NCBI RefSeq assembly: GCF_009829945.1
Contig: NZ_SZZT01000004.1
Location: forward strand, 20,350 to 84,349
Source of the DNA: Pantoea sp. SoEX
Lineage (GTDB): Bacteria > Pseudomonadota > Gammaproteobacteria > Enterobacterales > Enterobacteriaceae
Length of the DNA: 64,000 nt
Direction: 5' to 3'
The notes under the pieces: model-generated
The model's input: only the letters and a program-made list of their open reading frames with translations
Told to the model about the DNA's origin: nothing
Database searches by the model: none
Shown here: piece by piece, positions 53,093-64,000 of the stretch
How the letters are laid out: each line of letters begins with the position of its first letter
Numbering within the stretch: the first letter of the stretch is position 1
Position numbers and translations under genes: made by a program

Positions 53093-53311
53093 AAATCCTA
53101 AATCCTAATATGAATTATAAGTAAGTATATTTATGTGCATATTAAAATATTTTAATTATTTATTAATAATATATTATATTTTACACTAATTATACTTGAT
53201 AAATTAAAAATTTTTATTTATTAAATAATTATATAATATATACATTTCTTTAATATTTATTAAAGAATAATTATTAAAATGAAATTCATATGCTATAATT
53301 AAGAATAACTG

Positions 53312-54128
53312 TTGGATATATTATTTTTAGCTTTAGTATTACAAGGTATTAAAGTATTAGAGGTAATAATTGCTAATAGTAACTTTAGCTTGTCTACGAA
53401 ATTAATAGTCAATATATTTTTTTGGTTTTATAAAAAAATATATCTAAATTTCATAAAGCATAATGTTAATAAATATTTTACTTTCAATATTTTTTTTGTG
53501 CAGATTTTAGAAGATAATTTATGTTCAATAAATCTTGATCTAAATATAATCACTATACTAGCTGACGACAAAAATCAGATTTAATTATATTTATAAGGTA
53601 ACAATTTTATTTCAAGATAAAGATTATTATACTATAAAAGACGCATTACTGGCTGGTGACTCAATTATGTCTGCACAGTTTTTAAATAATAAATTCGTTA
53701 CTATTTATCTAACTACAAATAATTACTATCGTATTAATATTTTCTATAACTGTGTGTTGCGTTCAATAATATTTTTATTAAGTAAATTCAATAACCATAT
53801 GTTAGTATACCTAATTTATTTGTTCGTAATAAAATAATAATTTTTTATTTTAATAATTATATTGGACCATTAATGAAAATTATGATAGGTGTTATTATTT
53901 TATGAAGTATTTAAACTGTATGGACAGAAACTATAAATGCTACGATGAGGTAGAATTATTAAAAGATGGTATTATTATGATATTAACACTAAAAATGTAG
54001 TAAAATTAATAAAAGATCAAGAAATAGAAATTTTTAAATTAGATTCAACGGTGATTAATTTATTTACTCCAAGTCAAATAAAACTTATTACTGAATTAGA
54101 ATATATAAGAAATGTTATTCTAGCGTAA
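53312..54128 (+). pseudogene. psd: Decayed phosphatidylserine decarboxylase gene
   Basis: Psd makes phosphatidylethanolamine from phosphatidylserine. Reading segments in turn gives an ordered match to almost the whole E. coli protein: STKLIVNIFF and FTFNIFFVQILED (frame from 53312), KDALLAGDSIMSAQF and KFVTIYLTTNNYY (from 53613), PNLFVRN and GPLMKIMIGV (from 53810), STVINLFTPSQIKLITELE (from 53964). Three frame changes and in-frame stops at 53582, 53903, 53912 and 53951 break it. Active-site residues have changed too: the YHRVHMP motif reads YYRINIF, and the LGST self-cleavage site reads LDST. It lies between orn and mscM, the E. coli psd position. It cannot make working enzyme. Confidence 0.93.
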
Positions 54129-54193
54129 ATCAGTTACAGCTAAAATACCTCTATTTTATAAAAAAACATCCAACAAATTAATTAATATCACTT

Positions 54194-57100
54194 ATGCGTG
54201 TAATAATTTTTGTATTTCTATCATTATGGATTAATGAATCAACTTTTGCTATTAATGTTGCTGATTTTTACCAATTAAAGACGCAAATAGCAGAAAAAAC
54301 AAAATTTACTAATAATCAATTAAAAAAATCTGACGAAAGATCTTTATTTTTTCAAAAGAATAAAGATTTTCTTTCTAGCAAAAATCAACATATTAAAAAT
54401 ATAAAAAAATATAAAAAAACTATTAATCTTTTTCCAAGATTAAATATTGAAATGAAACAACAAATTGATAATTTACAAAATATTAATAAATTAAATAGAG
54501 ATAAACAATATTACAATGATATAAATCAAGAAATTCTTCAAACAATTTTACAATTAATAGAAGAAGGACGTCAGTTCCAAAAAGAAAATGAAAACATTGT
54601 TGAAATTAGCAATTCACTATCAAAATTACCTAGAAAAATAACTGATATAAGGCAATCTATATACACAAGCAAGAATATAGAAAAAGATGAAGTTGTAATA
54701 GTTGATAACATTCAAAGAAATAACAAAAAATTTATACATCAAGAAGAACTTGAAAATAAAGAATTATATGCTGATGAATTAGAATTAGAACAACTATCAG
54801 CAAATAATAGACAAGAATTAGCACGTTTACGTTCTAAGATTCATCATATTAAATTTATTTGTTTAAATAAACATCTTCATAATTTACGAGAAAAATTAAA
54901 GAATCAATATCAAGTAAAATCATCAAAAGAAATGAAAGAAATTACAAAATATAATCCATTTATAAATTATATTCATATAAATCAAGATTTTTCTGTTGCT
55001 CTATCTAATCAAATTAAATTAATGGATCAAATAAATTATAAACAACAGTTAATTTATGAACAAATAAATAAAACTAAATATTTAATTTCAATGTTTAATG
55101 AAAAATCTAGTGGATTGAATTATTCAGTTTTGTTAAGTGAGACACTAAGATTACGTTTAGCACAGTTACCTGAAATGCCACAATTAAAAAAAATTGAACA
55201 AGATATAGCTAAAACCCGTTTACAACGTTTGCATTATGAATATTTGATGGAAAATAAAGAAAAGGTAATTGAACAAGAAAAAAGAAATTTTTTAAATATA
55301 TTCCCTAACAATAATTACAGTAAAATATCCAAAAAAGAACTATTTATAAAATATGAGTTAGTTAATTTATTAATTTCTGGGTGTGATAATTTAATTATTG
55401 AAAATACTAAATTAAAAATAGCAACGATACAATTACAAGATGCTTTAAAAAAAGTAAAAAAATTATCTCAAGAACGTCTTTTTTGGATTGCTGATACAAA
55501 TCCTATAAGTTATAAAAATATAACAGATATTTCACATAATATAAATTATCTATTATCTTTAGGTATTTTACATCACCTTAAAGAAGGAATAATGGAAACC
55601 ATTTTTGATCTTAAAAAAATGTTGCCCATTATAGGTGCATTTTTATTAGTAATTTTAAGTGTTATTTTCCGTAGTAAATACAATAATTTTTTAGAACATT
55701 CGGCTGCTAAAGTTGGAAAAGTAACACAAGATAGGTTTCGATTAACTATTCGTGCCGTTATACTATCAATTCTAATGTCTTCTGCACTTCCATTACTATG
55801 GATGCAGATAGGATATACTTTACAAAATACATCTTATCCCATTGTGATTGCTTTAGGTGATGGAATAGCAAAAACCGCACCTATAATAGCAACGTTTATA
55901 GTTATAAATGTATTTTCTAGACCAAATGGGTTATTTATAATGCATTTTAGATGGTCTCAAATTTTAGTAAAAAGAGGAAATACTAACTATTTTATAACAT
56001 TATGTTTCATTTTACCTATTATTATTTTACTGACAGTTATAGATAATTTAGAGGAATATAATTTATATTCATCTCTGGGTCGTATATGTTTTATCCTTAT
56101 ATGCATTGGTATTAGTCTTGGTAGTATTAGTTTAAAAAAATCACAAATTCCACTTTATATCAATAAGAGTGGTAAAAGTAATAATTTTATAAATAATACA
56201 ATATGGAATATTATCATTTTAATTCCAATTATTGCTGCAATTGCTTCTGCATTAGGTTACCTATCTGCTTCTAAAGCTATTTTATTACATATAGCAATAT
56301 CTAATATAATTTGGTTCATTATTTTAATAGTATACCATATTATTCGTCGTTGGATGCTTATTCAACATCGTAGATTGAGCTTTGATCGTGCTAAACAGAA
56401 GCGTGCTGAAATACTTGCTCTTAGAGCAAGAAGTGAAGAAGAAAAAGAGTTAAGCATGCAAAATGCTGATTCTATAGAAATTGAAGAACCCGTGGTTAAT
56501 TTAGACGTAATTAGTGCACAATCATTAAAACTTGTCAGATGGATTTTAACTTTACTTGCATTAGTGTTATTAATATTTTCTTGGTCAGACATACATTTGG
56601 CTCTTGGTTTTTTCGATAACATTTTATTATGGAATACAAACACTTCAACTCAAGATAATGCAAACTATCATCCAATTACATTAGGTGCATTGTTAGTTGC
56701 TGTTCTTACCTTTATAATTACATTGCAATTAGTTCGTAATATGCCAGCTTTAATGGAATTAGTAGTACTACAACACTTAAACTTAAGACCAGGAACTAAT
56801 TACACTATTTCTACACTAACCAAGTATGTTACCATCATATTTGGTGGTTTATTTGGTTTTTCTGTTATTGGAATAGAATGGTCTAAATTACAATGGTTAG
56901 TGGCTGCTTTAAGTGTAGGATTAGGTTTTGGTTTACAAGAAATTTTTGCTAATTGCATATCTGGATTAATTATTCTATTTGAAAGACCTATACGCATTGG
57001 AGATACTGTTACTATACGTGATTTAACTGGTAGTGTTACTAGAATTAATACACGTGCTACTACTATTACTGATTGGGATCGTAAAGAGATAATAGTACCA

Positions 57101-57505
57101 AATAAAGCATTTATAACTGAACAATTTGTCAATTGGTCATTATCAGATTCGGTTACACGTGTTGTTTTAACAATTCCAACAATTAACAATAATAATTGTG
57201 ATAAAGTAACAAAAATTTTAAAACATACTGCTGAATGTTGCAGTTACGTACTAAAAAATCCTTCTCCCGAAGTTTTTTTAGTAGATTTACAGCAAGGTAT
57301 AATGCTTTTTGAATTGCGAGTATATGTGGCTGAAATGGGACATCGTATGCCATTGCGTCATGAAATGAATCAATTAATTGTAGAAAAATTCGCACAAAAT
57401 AATATAGTGATACCGTTACCTTCATTCCAAATGCGAGTAGAATCTCTAAAAGGAAAATATTTTCAAAATAAAACTTTTGATAATAAATTATTTAAATTTT
57501 ATTAA
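54194..57505 (+). CDS. mscM: Large mechanosensitive channel MscM (YjeP)
   Basis: A miniconductance channel of the MscS superfamily that relieves osmotic pressure. The 1103 residues compare with 1107 in E. coli. A signal peptide (MRVIIFVFLSLWINESTFA) precedes a coiled, Lys/Asn/Gln-rich periplasmic region to about residue 470. Then come multiple membrane segments and a C-terminal MscS domain with GFGLQEIFANCISGLIILFERPIRIGDTV and TTITDWDRKEIIVPNKAF. In E. coli it is co-transcribed with psd; here psd is dead but mscM is fully open. It is the largest gene in the window, a costly retention. Converges on mdh with an 11-base gap. Confidence 0.95.
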   Translation: MRVIIFVFLSLWINESTFAINVADFYQLKTQIAEKTKFTNNQLKKSDERSLFFQKNKDFLSSKNQHIKNIKKYKKTINLFPRLNIEMKQQIDNLQNINKLNRDKQYYNDINQEILQTILQLIEEGRQFQKENENIVEISNSLSKLPRKITDIRQSIYTSKNIEKDEVVIVDNIQRNNKKFIHQEELENKELYADELELEQLSANNRQELARLRSKIHHIKFICLNKHLHNLREKLKNQYQVKSSKEMKEITKYNPFINYIHINQDFSVALSNQIKLMDQINYKQQLIYEQINKTKYLISMFNEKSSGLNYSVLLSETLRLRLAQLPEMPQLKKIEQDIAKTRLQRLHYEYLMENKEKVIEQEKRNFLNIFPNNNYSKISKKELFIKYELVNLLISGCDNLIIENTKLKIATIQLQDALKKVKKLSQERLFWIADTNPISYKNITDISHNINYLLSLGILHHLKEGIMETIFDLKKMLPIIGAFLLVILSVIFRSKYNNFLEHSAAKVGKVTQDRFRLTIRAVILSILMSSALPLLWMQIGYTLQNTSYPIVIALGDGIAKTAPIIATFIVINVFSRPNGLFIMHFRWSQILVKRGNTNYFITLCFILPIIILLTVIDNLEEYNLYSSLGRICFILICIGISLGSISLKKSQIPLYINKSGKSNNFINNTIWNIIILIPIIAAIASALGYLSASKAILLHIAISNIIWFIILIVYHIIRRWMLIQHRRLSFDRAKQKRAEILALRARSEEEKELSMQNADSIEIEEPVVNLDVISAQSLKLVRWILTLLALVLLIFSWSDIHLALGFFDNILLWNTNTSTQDNANYHPITLGALLVAVLTFIITLQLVRNMPALMELVVLQHLNLRPGTNYTISTLTKYVTIIFGGLFGFSVIGIEWSKLQWLVAALSVGLGFGLQEIFANCISGLIILFERPIRIGDTVTIRDLTGSVTRINTRATTITDWDRKEIIVPNKAFITEQFVNWSLSDSVTRVVLTIPTINNNNCDKVTKILKHTAECCSYVLKNPSPEVFLVDLQQGIMLFELRVYVAEMGHRMPLRHEMNQLIVEKFAQNNIVIPLPSFQMRVESLKGKYFQNKTFDNKLFKFY

Positions 57506-57516
57506 CTAAACTTATA

Positions 57517-58470
57517 TTATTTATTATTAAAAAATTCTTTGACAAATATTTCCCCAAGCAAAATATCTTGATTAATGTAATTTATTATGTTTTCTAATTT
57601 TTTTTGCTCAAATTTACTCAACGGACCTATTTTTTTATATTCTTTAATTCCATATTTTCCAACTATAAAAGGTTGAGTGAAGAATTTAGCATATTTACAA
57701 TCACCTTCAACATATGCATATTCTAAAATATTATCTTCTCCTTTAAGAGCACTTAATAGTGATAAGCAAAAACATGTAGCTGCATAACCCATTGATAAAG
57801 TTGCTGAACCACTACCAGCTTTAGCATAAACAACTTCACTACCTGCTTGTTGAACACGTTTAGTGATTGCAATTATTTCTTGTTCATTAAAATCAACATT
57901 TATGACTTGAGATAATAGAGGTAAAATAGTTTTATTTGAATGTCCCCCTATTACTGGGACATTGATACAATTTAATTTTTTTTCTTTCATTTCACTCACA
58001 AATATTTTTGCACGCATAATATCAAGTGAAGTTATACCAAATAATCTATCTCTAGAATATGAGCTATAATGTTTTAATACTTCTGCAGCAATTACTACAG
58101 TAGTATTTATAGGATTAGTAATAATTCCTATTAAAGCATTAGGTGATGTTAAAGCTATTTGTTTAGTTAAATTAAGAATAATATTGGCGTTAATTTTGAA
58201 TAAATCTTCACGTTCCATACCTGGTTTACGAGGTATTCCTGCTGCTATTATTACTATATCTGCATTTTTTAGTGCCGGAGATGGATTTTCTCCAACAAAA
58301 CTTTTTACTTCTATATTAGTAGGAATATGATTAAGATCTAATGCTAGACCCGCCATGACAGGTTTAACGTCGTGTAAATATAGTTTTGATCCTTCTGGCA
58401 GATACAGTTTTAATAATAAAGAAAGAGTTTGTCCTATACTTCCAGCAGCACCTAGAATAGAAATTTTCAT
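57517..58470 (-). CDS. mdh: Malate dehydrogenase
   Basis: Oxidises malate to oxaloacetate with NAD. I start at the ATG giving MKISILGAAGSIGQTL, preceded by AAGGAGTCAAGG. That makes 317 residues (E. coli 312). The Gly-rich NAD loop GAAGSIG, GIPRKPGMEREDLF with substrate arginines, TNPINTTV and catalytic His in VIGGHSNKTILPLLS are present. Family members usually have GGHSG; here it is GGHSN. In E. coli it maps near mreBCD with other genes between, all lost. It abuts mscM from a different E. coli region, marking a rearrangement. Confidence 0.96.
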   Translation of the reverse strand: MKISILGAAGSIGQTLSLLLKLYLPEGSKLYLHDVKPVMAGLALDLNHIPTNIEVKSFVGENPSPALKNADIVIIAAGIPRKPGMEREDLFKINANIILNLTKQIALTSPNALIGIITNPINTTVVIAAEVLKHYSSYSRDRLFGITSLDIMRAKIFVSEMKEKKLNCINVPVIGGHSNKTILPLLSQVINVDFNEQEIIAITKRVQQAGSEVVYAKAGSGSATLSMGYAATCFCLSLLSALKGEDNILEYAYVEGDCKYAKFFTQPFIVGKYGIKEYKKIGPLSKFEQKKLENIINYINQDILLGEIFVKEFFNNK

Positions 58471-58592
58471 CCTTGACTCCTTAATTAATATAATATTCAA
58501 TTTAAGAATTTTATTTGTTATTTTTTATCACATATTAATATAATTTTCTTAAGTTATAAATTGTAATAATTAGTATAATACTTAAGAAATAC

Positions 58593-59066
58593 TTATTTAT
58601 ATTTTTTTGATAAAAATAAAAAAAATACAGGCCAAATAATTCCATTAACAATACTATTTAAAAATATTTTATTTCTAAATGATGCTCCAATTATAAAAAA
58701 TTCAATAAAAAATATAGCTAAATTCATAAATAAAGATATAAAAATAACCATTAATATTTGCTGAAATAAATTCAAATTTCTAATTACTTGAAATTTAGAT
58801 GTTATAAAAAAAGCAATAATACTAAATGTTATTGCACCAATGCCTAACTTAGATCCTGAAATAATATCCATTAATATACCTAGGAGAAAGCCACTAATTA
58901 CATTAATTGAGTATGGTAAAGCTAATAACCAATAAATGAGCAATAGCAAAAACCAAGAAGGACGTAATAATATATAATTTGATGGCCAAGGCATTATTTG
59001 TAATAAAAAAATTATAATAAAAGACAAATAAATAAATTTATTGTTGCAAAAACAATATTTGTTCAA
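58593..59066 (-). CDS. mreD: Rod shape-determining protein MreD
   Basis: An inner-membrane component of the elongasome, which guides lateral peptidoglycan synthesis. The 157 residues compare with 162 in E. coli. QIMPWPSNYILLRPSWFLLLLIYWLLALP is nearly the E. coli sequence, followed by about four more hydrophobic segments. No ATG fits; the frame opens with TTG after AAAGG nine bases upstream. It is last of the mreB-mreC-mreD unit. Confidence 0.94.
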   Translation of the reverse strand: MNKYCFCNNKFIYLSFIIIFLLQIMPWPSNYILLRPSWFLLLLIYWLLALPYSINVISGFLLGILMDIISGSKLGIGAITFSIIAFFITSKFQVIRNLNLFQQILMVIFISLFMNLAIFFIEFFIIGASFRNKIFLNSIVNGIIWPVFFLFLSKKYK

Positions 59067-59143
59067 GTTACAGACCTTTATTTATGTAATATGAAACAAC
59101 TAATAAAATAAATCTGCTATTATTTTTTATTTATTTCATTTGG

Positions 59144-60022
59144 TTATAATTTTGTTTGGTATATATCTCCATTATTTGATTCACTAGAATTATTTGTTCT
59201 ACATAATAACAATAAATAATCTAAATTCCTAAAGTTAGTCACTGGATGTAACTGAATATAAGCCCTAAGTACTCTATTATCTATTTTAATTGAAGACACT
59301 GTCCCAACTGGATAACCTTCTGGAAAATAATTATCGAAATTAGATGTAACCATAATATCACCAACATGAATATTCTGATTAATATCAATATCATTTTTTA
59401 TTAAATATTGTAATTGAAATTCTTTATCACATCCTTTTCCTATAGCCATTGCATGTACGTTATTACGCAAAGATTTAACAGCAATGCCACTAGATGAATC
59501 ACAGGATAATAACACTCGACTAGTATTGTTGTTTACAGAAATTACTTTTCCTACAATACCTTTATCTGCAATAACAGGTTGGTTTTTATATACACCATCT
59601 ATGTTACCTTTATTTATAATTACTTGATCAGAATATGGAATAGAAGTTGTAAATATAACTCTACTAAGCATTACATGTTTTTCATTATGTAAAACAGCAG
59701 CACCCAATAATTTACGTAAATATTCATTTTCTTTTTTATATTTATTTAATAAAAGAACCGCACTATTTTTTAAGTATAATTCATATCTTAATTTTTTATT
59801 TTCTTCTTGAAGAAGGCTATTTGAAGAAAAATTTTTCAATGTGTCTTTTAAAATTTGGGATGGTTTACTAACAAAAGAACAAAAGGTACCTATAGACGTG
59901 TCTAAATAACTACGAATTTTAGTGAATAGACCTATCTTACAATCCACAACAATAAGTATAATACTCAAAAATATCGCTAGAAAAAAACGTAATTTCAAGA
60001 AAAAAGACCTTGTGCAATTCAT
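59144..60022 (-). CDS. mreC: Rod shape-determining protein MreC
   Basis: A periplasmic scaffold linking MreB to the peptidoglycan enzymes. At 292 residues it is shorter than E. coli MreC (367), mostly at the Pro-rich C-terminus. One N-terminal membrane anchor (FFLAIFLSIILIVVD), a coiled coil (about residues 68-105, LQEENKKLRYELYLKNSAVLL) and the beta domain with GIVGKVISVNNNTSRVLL and FPEGYPVGTV are present. It lies 41 bases after mreB. Keeping mreBCD implies a rod-shaped cell with a wall. Confidence 0.94.
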   Translation of the reverse strand: MNCTRSFFLKLRFFLAIFLSIILIVVDCKIGLFTKIRSYLDTSIGTFCSFVSKPSQILKDTLKNFSSNSLLQEENKKLRYELYLKNSAVLLLNKYKKENEYLRKLLGAAVLHNEKHVMLSRVIFTTSIPYSDQVIINKGNIDGVYKNQPVIADKGIVGKVISVNNNTSRVLLSCDSSSGIAVKSLRNNVHAMAIGKGCDKEFQLQYLIKNDIDINQNIHVGDIMVTSNFDNYFPEGYPVGTVSSIKIDNRVLRAYIQLHPVTNFRNLDYLLLLCRTNNSSESNNGDIYQTKL

Positions 60023-60063
60023 ATTTTTATGATACTAAATCCAGAAAAAATAATTAAATTTTT

Positions 60064-61715
<1,652 letters not shown>

Positions 61716-62177
61716 ATGAACAATATGAAATATAAATTTCATATTTTATTTTTAAATGGACCGAATTTGAATATGCTGGGAATCAGAGAAACAGAAAAAT
61801 ATGGTTGTAAAAGTCTAAAAAATATTTTAGATGATTTAACGAAATATGCTAATAATTTAAACATAAAATTAAGTCATTTACAGTCTAATGCTGAATTTAA
61901 ACTAATAGATCGCATTCATGAATCTTATGGAACTGTAGATTATATTATTATTAATCCTGCAGCATTTGCTCATACTAGCATAGCACTAAGAGATGCCTTA
62001 TTATCAGTAAGCATTCCCTTTATTGAAATACATATTTCTAATGTATACTCCCGTGAGTCATTTCGACAAAATTCTTATCTCGCTAATATATCAGAAGGAC
62101 TAATGTGTGGATTTGGGCCTGAAAGTTATCTATGGGCTTTAAAAATAGCAATACAAAAACTTTCTAAAATTAACTGA
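61716..62177 (+). CDS. aroQ: 3-dehydroquinate dehydratase, type II
   Basis: Dehydrates 3-dehydroquinate to dehydroshikimate, step three of the shikimate pathway. The 153 residues compare with about 150 in related bacteria. LNGPNLNMLG, catalytic Tyr29 in ETEKYG, NPAAFAHTSIALRDAL and EIHISNVYSRESFR are intact. The AAGGGAG before the first ATG is close; an ATG three codons later aligns better with relatives and is possible. It is 31 bases upstream of accB. E. coli K-12 uses type I AroD; type II aroQ before accB is common in other gammaproteobacteria and is the ancestral-type setting. Confidence 0.96.
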   Translation: MNNMKYKFHILFLNGPNLNMLGIRETEKYGCKSLKNILDDLTKYANNLNIKLSHLQSNAEFKLIDRIHESYGTVDYIIINPAAFAHTSIALRDALLSVSIPFIEIHISNVYSRESFRQNSYLANISEGLMCGFGPESYLWALKIAIQKLSKIN

Positions 62178-62208
62178 TCAATAAGATATAAGATATGGAA
62201 AATTCTAA

Positions 62209-62673
62209 ATGGATATTCGTAAAATAAAAAAATTAATAGAATTAATAGAAAAACATAATATTTCTAAACTAAAAATATCAGAACAAACAGAATCTATTAC
62301 CATTAATCGACTTTTCAAAGATAATAATTTTGCAAAAAACCAACAACAATTTTCTATTTCACCTAAATCAATGCTTACTCAAAATATAGCTAAATCCAAA
62401 AAATCAGATAATCAAGAAATATTAAATAAAGATAGTCATTATATTATACGATCTCCTATGGTAGGTATTTTCTATCGCACTCCTAATCCTGAAGCGAAAG
62501 CTTTTATCGAAATAGGTCAAAAAATTAATATAGGAGATACTCTTTGTATTGTAGAAGCAATGAAAATGATGAATCAAATTCAAGCTGATACATCTGGCAT
62601 AGTAAAATCAATTTTAGTAGAAAACGGTCAACCAGTTGAATTTAATGAACCTCTAATCATTATTGAGTATTAG
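62209..62673 (+). CDS. accB: Biotin carboxyl carrier protein of acetyl-CoA carboxylase
   Basis: Carries biotin between the carboxylase and transferase parts of acetyl-CoA carboxylase in fatty acid synthesis. The 154 residues compare with 156 in E. coli. An N-terminal helix, a linker lacking the usual Ala/Pro richness (Gln/Lys/Ser instead) and the biotinyl domain follow. The biotinylated residue is Lys119 in [10 protein letters not shown]. The thumb segment [14 protein letters not shown] is kept. It is eight bases upstream of accC. Biotin supply is suggested by bioH at 10155. Confidence 0.97.
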   Translation: MDIRKIKKLIELIEKHNISKLKISEQTESITINRLFKDNNFAKNQQQFSISPKSMLTQNIAKSKKSDNQEILNKDSHYIIRSPMVGIFYRTPNPEAKAFIEIGQKINIGDTLCIVEAMKMMNQIQADTSGIVKSILVENGQPVEFNEPLIIIEY

Positions 62674-62681
62674 GACGCAAT

Positions 62682-64000
62682 ATGCTAGATAAAATAGTTA
62701 TAGCTAACCGTGGTGAAATTGCATTACGTATTTTACGAGCTTGTAAAGAATTAGGTATTAAAACTGTAGCTGTCCATTCTGATATAGATAGAGATCTTAA
62801 ACATGTATTGTTAGCAGATGAAACTGTTTGTATTGGACCAGCACAGCTAGTTAAAAGTTATCTTAATATACCAGCTATAATTTCAGCTGCTGAAATTACT
62901 GGAGCTACAGCAATTCATCCTGGTTATGGATTTCTTTCGGAAAATGCTGATTTTGCAGAACAAGTAGAACGGTCTGGTTTTATATTTATAGGACCTAAAG
63001 CAGAAACTATTCGTTTGATGGGAGATAAAATATCTGCGATTAATAAGATGAAAAAATTTGGTATTCCCTGTATACCAGGATCTGATGGACCTTTAAGCAA
63101 TGAAATACAAAAAAATTATAAAATTGCAAATAGAATAGGTTATCCTGTAATTATTAAGGCTTCTGGAGGAGGTGGCGGATGTGGCATGCATATTGTCTAT
63201 AAAGAAAAAGATTTAGAAAAATACATTAATATTACAAAAATAGAAGCAAAATCTATTTTCAATAACGATGTTGTATATATGGAAAAATATATAGATAATC
63301 CTCGTCATATTGAAATTCAAGTAATTGCAGACGGCAAAGGTAATTCTGTCTATTTAGGTGAAAGAGATTGTTCTATACAACGTAGACATCAAAAATTACT
63401 AGAAGAATCACCAGCATTAAATATTTCACCAGAACTTAAAAAATATATAGGAGAACTTTGTTCTAAAACATTTGTTGAAATCGGATATAAAGGAGTAGGT
63501 ACTTTTGAATTTCTCTATAAAAAAGGAAAATTTTATTTTATAGAAATCAATACTCGTATTCAAGTAGAACATACTTTAACAGAAATGATTACTGATATTG
63601 ATTTAATTAAAGGGCAAATAAGGATTGCCGATAATGAAAAATTATGGATAAAACAAAAAGACGTTGTTTTCCGTGGACATGCTATTGAATGTCGTATAAA
63701 TGCCGAAGATGCAAATACATTTATTCCAAGTGCTGGAAAAATAAATCGTTTTCATGCACCAGGTGGTTTTGGAATAAGATGGGAATCACATATTTATACA
63801 GGATATAATATTTCACCGTATTATGATTCAATGATAGGTAAGTTAATAACACATGGAGAAAATAGAAATGAAGCATTAGGTCGCATGAAAAATGCTCTAT
63901 CAGAATTGATAATAGATGGTATAAAAACAAATATAGATCTACATATCAAAATTATTAGTGATAAAGCATTTCAAAATGGTACTAATAACATTTGTTATCT
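62682..64000 (+). CDS. accC: Biotin carboxylase subunit of acetyl-CoA carboxylase (cut by window edge)
   Basis: Carboxylates biotin on AccB using ATP and bicarbonate. About 439 codons are present; E. coli AccC is 449, so only about ten residues are missing. [27 protein letters not shown], Lys159 in [33 protein letters not shown] and [12 protein letters not shown] are seen. One oddity: the glycine-rich loop reads [12 protein letters not shown] where relatives have RGMRVV, so the Arg at 167 is Cys (TGT) and Arg170 is His. The frame is otherwise open and conserved. Confidence 0.96.
   Translation, partial: MLDKIVIANRGEIALRILRACKELGIKTVAVHSDIDRDLKHVLLADETVCIGPAQLVKSYLNIPAIISAAEITGATAIHPGYGFLSENADFAEQVERSGFIFIGPKAETIRLMGDKISAINKMKKFGIPCIPGSDGPLSNEIQKNYKIANRIGYPVIIKASGGGGGCGMHIVYKEKDLEKYINITKIEAKSIFNNDVVYMEKYIDNPRHIEIQVIADGKGNSVYLGERDCSIQRRHQKLLEESPALNISPELKKYIGELCSKTFVEIGYKGVGTFEFLYKKGKFYFIEINTRIQVEHTLTEMITDIDLIKGQIRIADNEKLWIKQKDVVFRGHAIECRINAEDANTFIPSAGKINRFHAPGGFGIRWESHIYTGYNISPYYDSMIGKLITHGENRNEALGRMKNALSELIIDGIKTNIDLHIKIISDKAFQNGTNNICY

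Noticed and set aside
53312..53584. A 90-codon open frame as a possible new small gene
   Set aside because: Its residues align in order with the N-terminal part of Psd, so it is a fragment of the pseudogene, not a gene.
56800..57189. A 129-codon minus-strand open frame
   Set aside because: It mirrors the MscS domain of mscM and has no features of its own.

Overview
The window is a piece of a small, very AT-rich chromosome from a gammaproteobacterial insect endosymbiont of the Enterobacterales. Almost every protein aligns end to end with its Escherichia coli counterpart, and gene order follows E. coli blocks. The genes between survivors are gone and have been replaced by AT-rich spacers. There are no insertion sequences, phage genes, CRISPR arrays or restriction systems. 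The genus cannot be fixed from sequence alone. A Blochmannia- or Baumannia-like nutritional symbiont is the best guess, because genes for aromatic compounds, aspartate-family amino acids, sulfur assimilation, biotin, folate, riboflavin, haem and glutathione are all kept.

Layout. 1-3299: the end of the tusDCB-rpsL-rpsG-fusA operon (fusA cut by the window edge). 3300-4885: the longest gene-free stretch. 4886-17180: crp, trpS, rpe, aroB-aroK, bioH, nfuA, asd, yhgN, rpoH, ftsY, rsmD (E. coli 74-78 min order). 17464-18441: hemB alone, out of E. coli context. 18753-23698: gshB, ruvX, yggX, trmB, hemW, yggS. 23782-24588: an alpha/beta hydrolase of chloroperoxidase type, with no E. coli counterpart that I know at this site. 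24856-37075: plsC, ribB, cca, folB, tsaD, rpsU-dnaG-rpoD, tRNA-Ile(CAU), yqjA, yqjE-yqjK, rnpB. 37241-57505: ppa, cysQ, rplI-rpsR-rpsF, rlmB-rnr, purA, hflKC, miaA, mutL, nnr, tRNA-Gly, orn, a decayed psd, mscM (E. coli 94-96 min order). 57517-64000: mdh, mreBCD, aroQ, accB-accC (E. coli 73 min; accC cut by the window edge).

How the genes fit together. Information processing is well represented: ribosomal proteins, EF-G, primase, sigma-70, sigma-32, RNase P RNA, RNase R, oligoribonuclease and tRNA modification or finishing by TusBCD, MiaA, TsaD, TrmB and Cca. Nutrient provisioning is partial here (AroB, AroK, AroQ, Asd, BioH, RibB, FolB, HemB). The biotin branch meets its user, acetyl-CoA carboxylase (AccB, AccC). 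The envelope is simplified but real: MreBCD, PlsC, HflKC and the very large channel MscM are intact. Phosphatidylserine decarboxylase is a pseudogene.

The clearest observation beyond routine annotation is that psd pseudogene (53312-54128). It has at least three frameshifts, three in-frame stops and altered active-site residues, and it lies directly upstream of intact mscM. Other points worth checking are a Cys in the glycine-rich loop of AccC, retained Crp, MutL kept although dam is gone from its usual place, the retained hydrolase, and several strong inverted repeats between divergent genes. I found no convincing undescribed multigene system.
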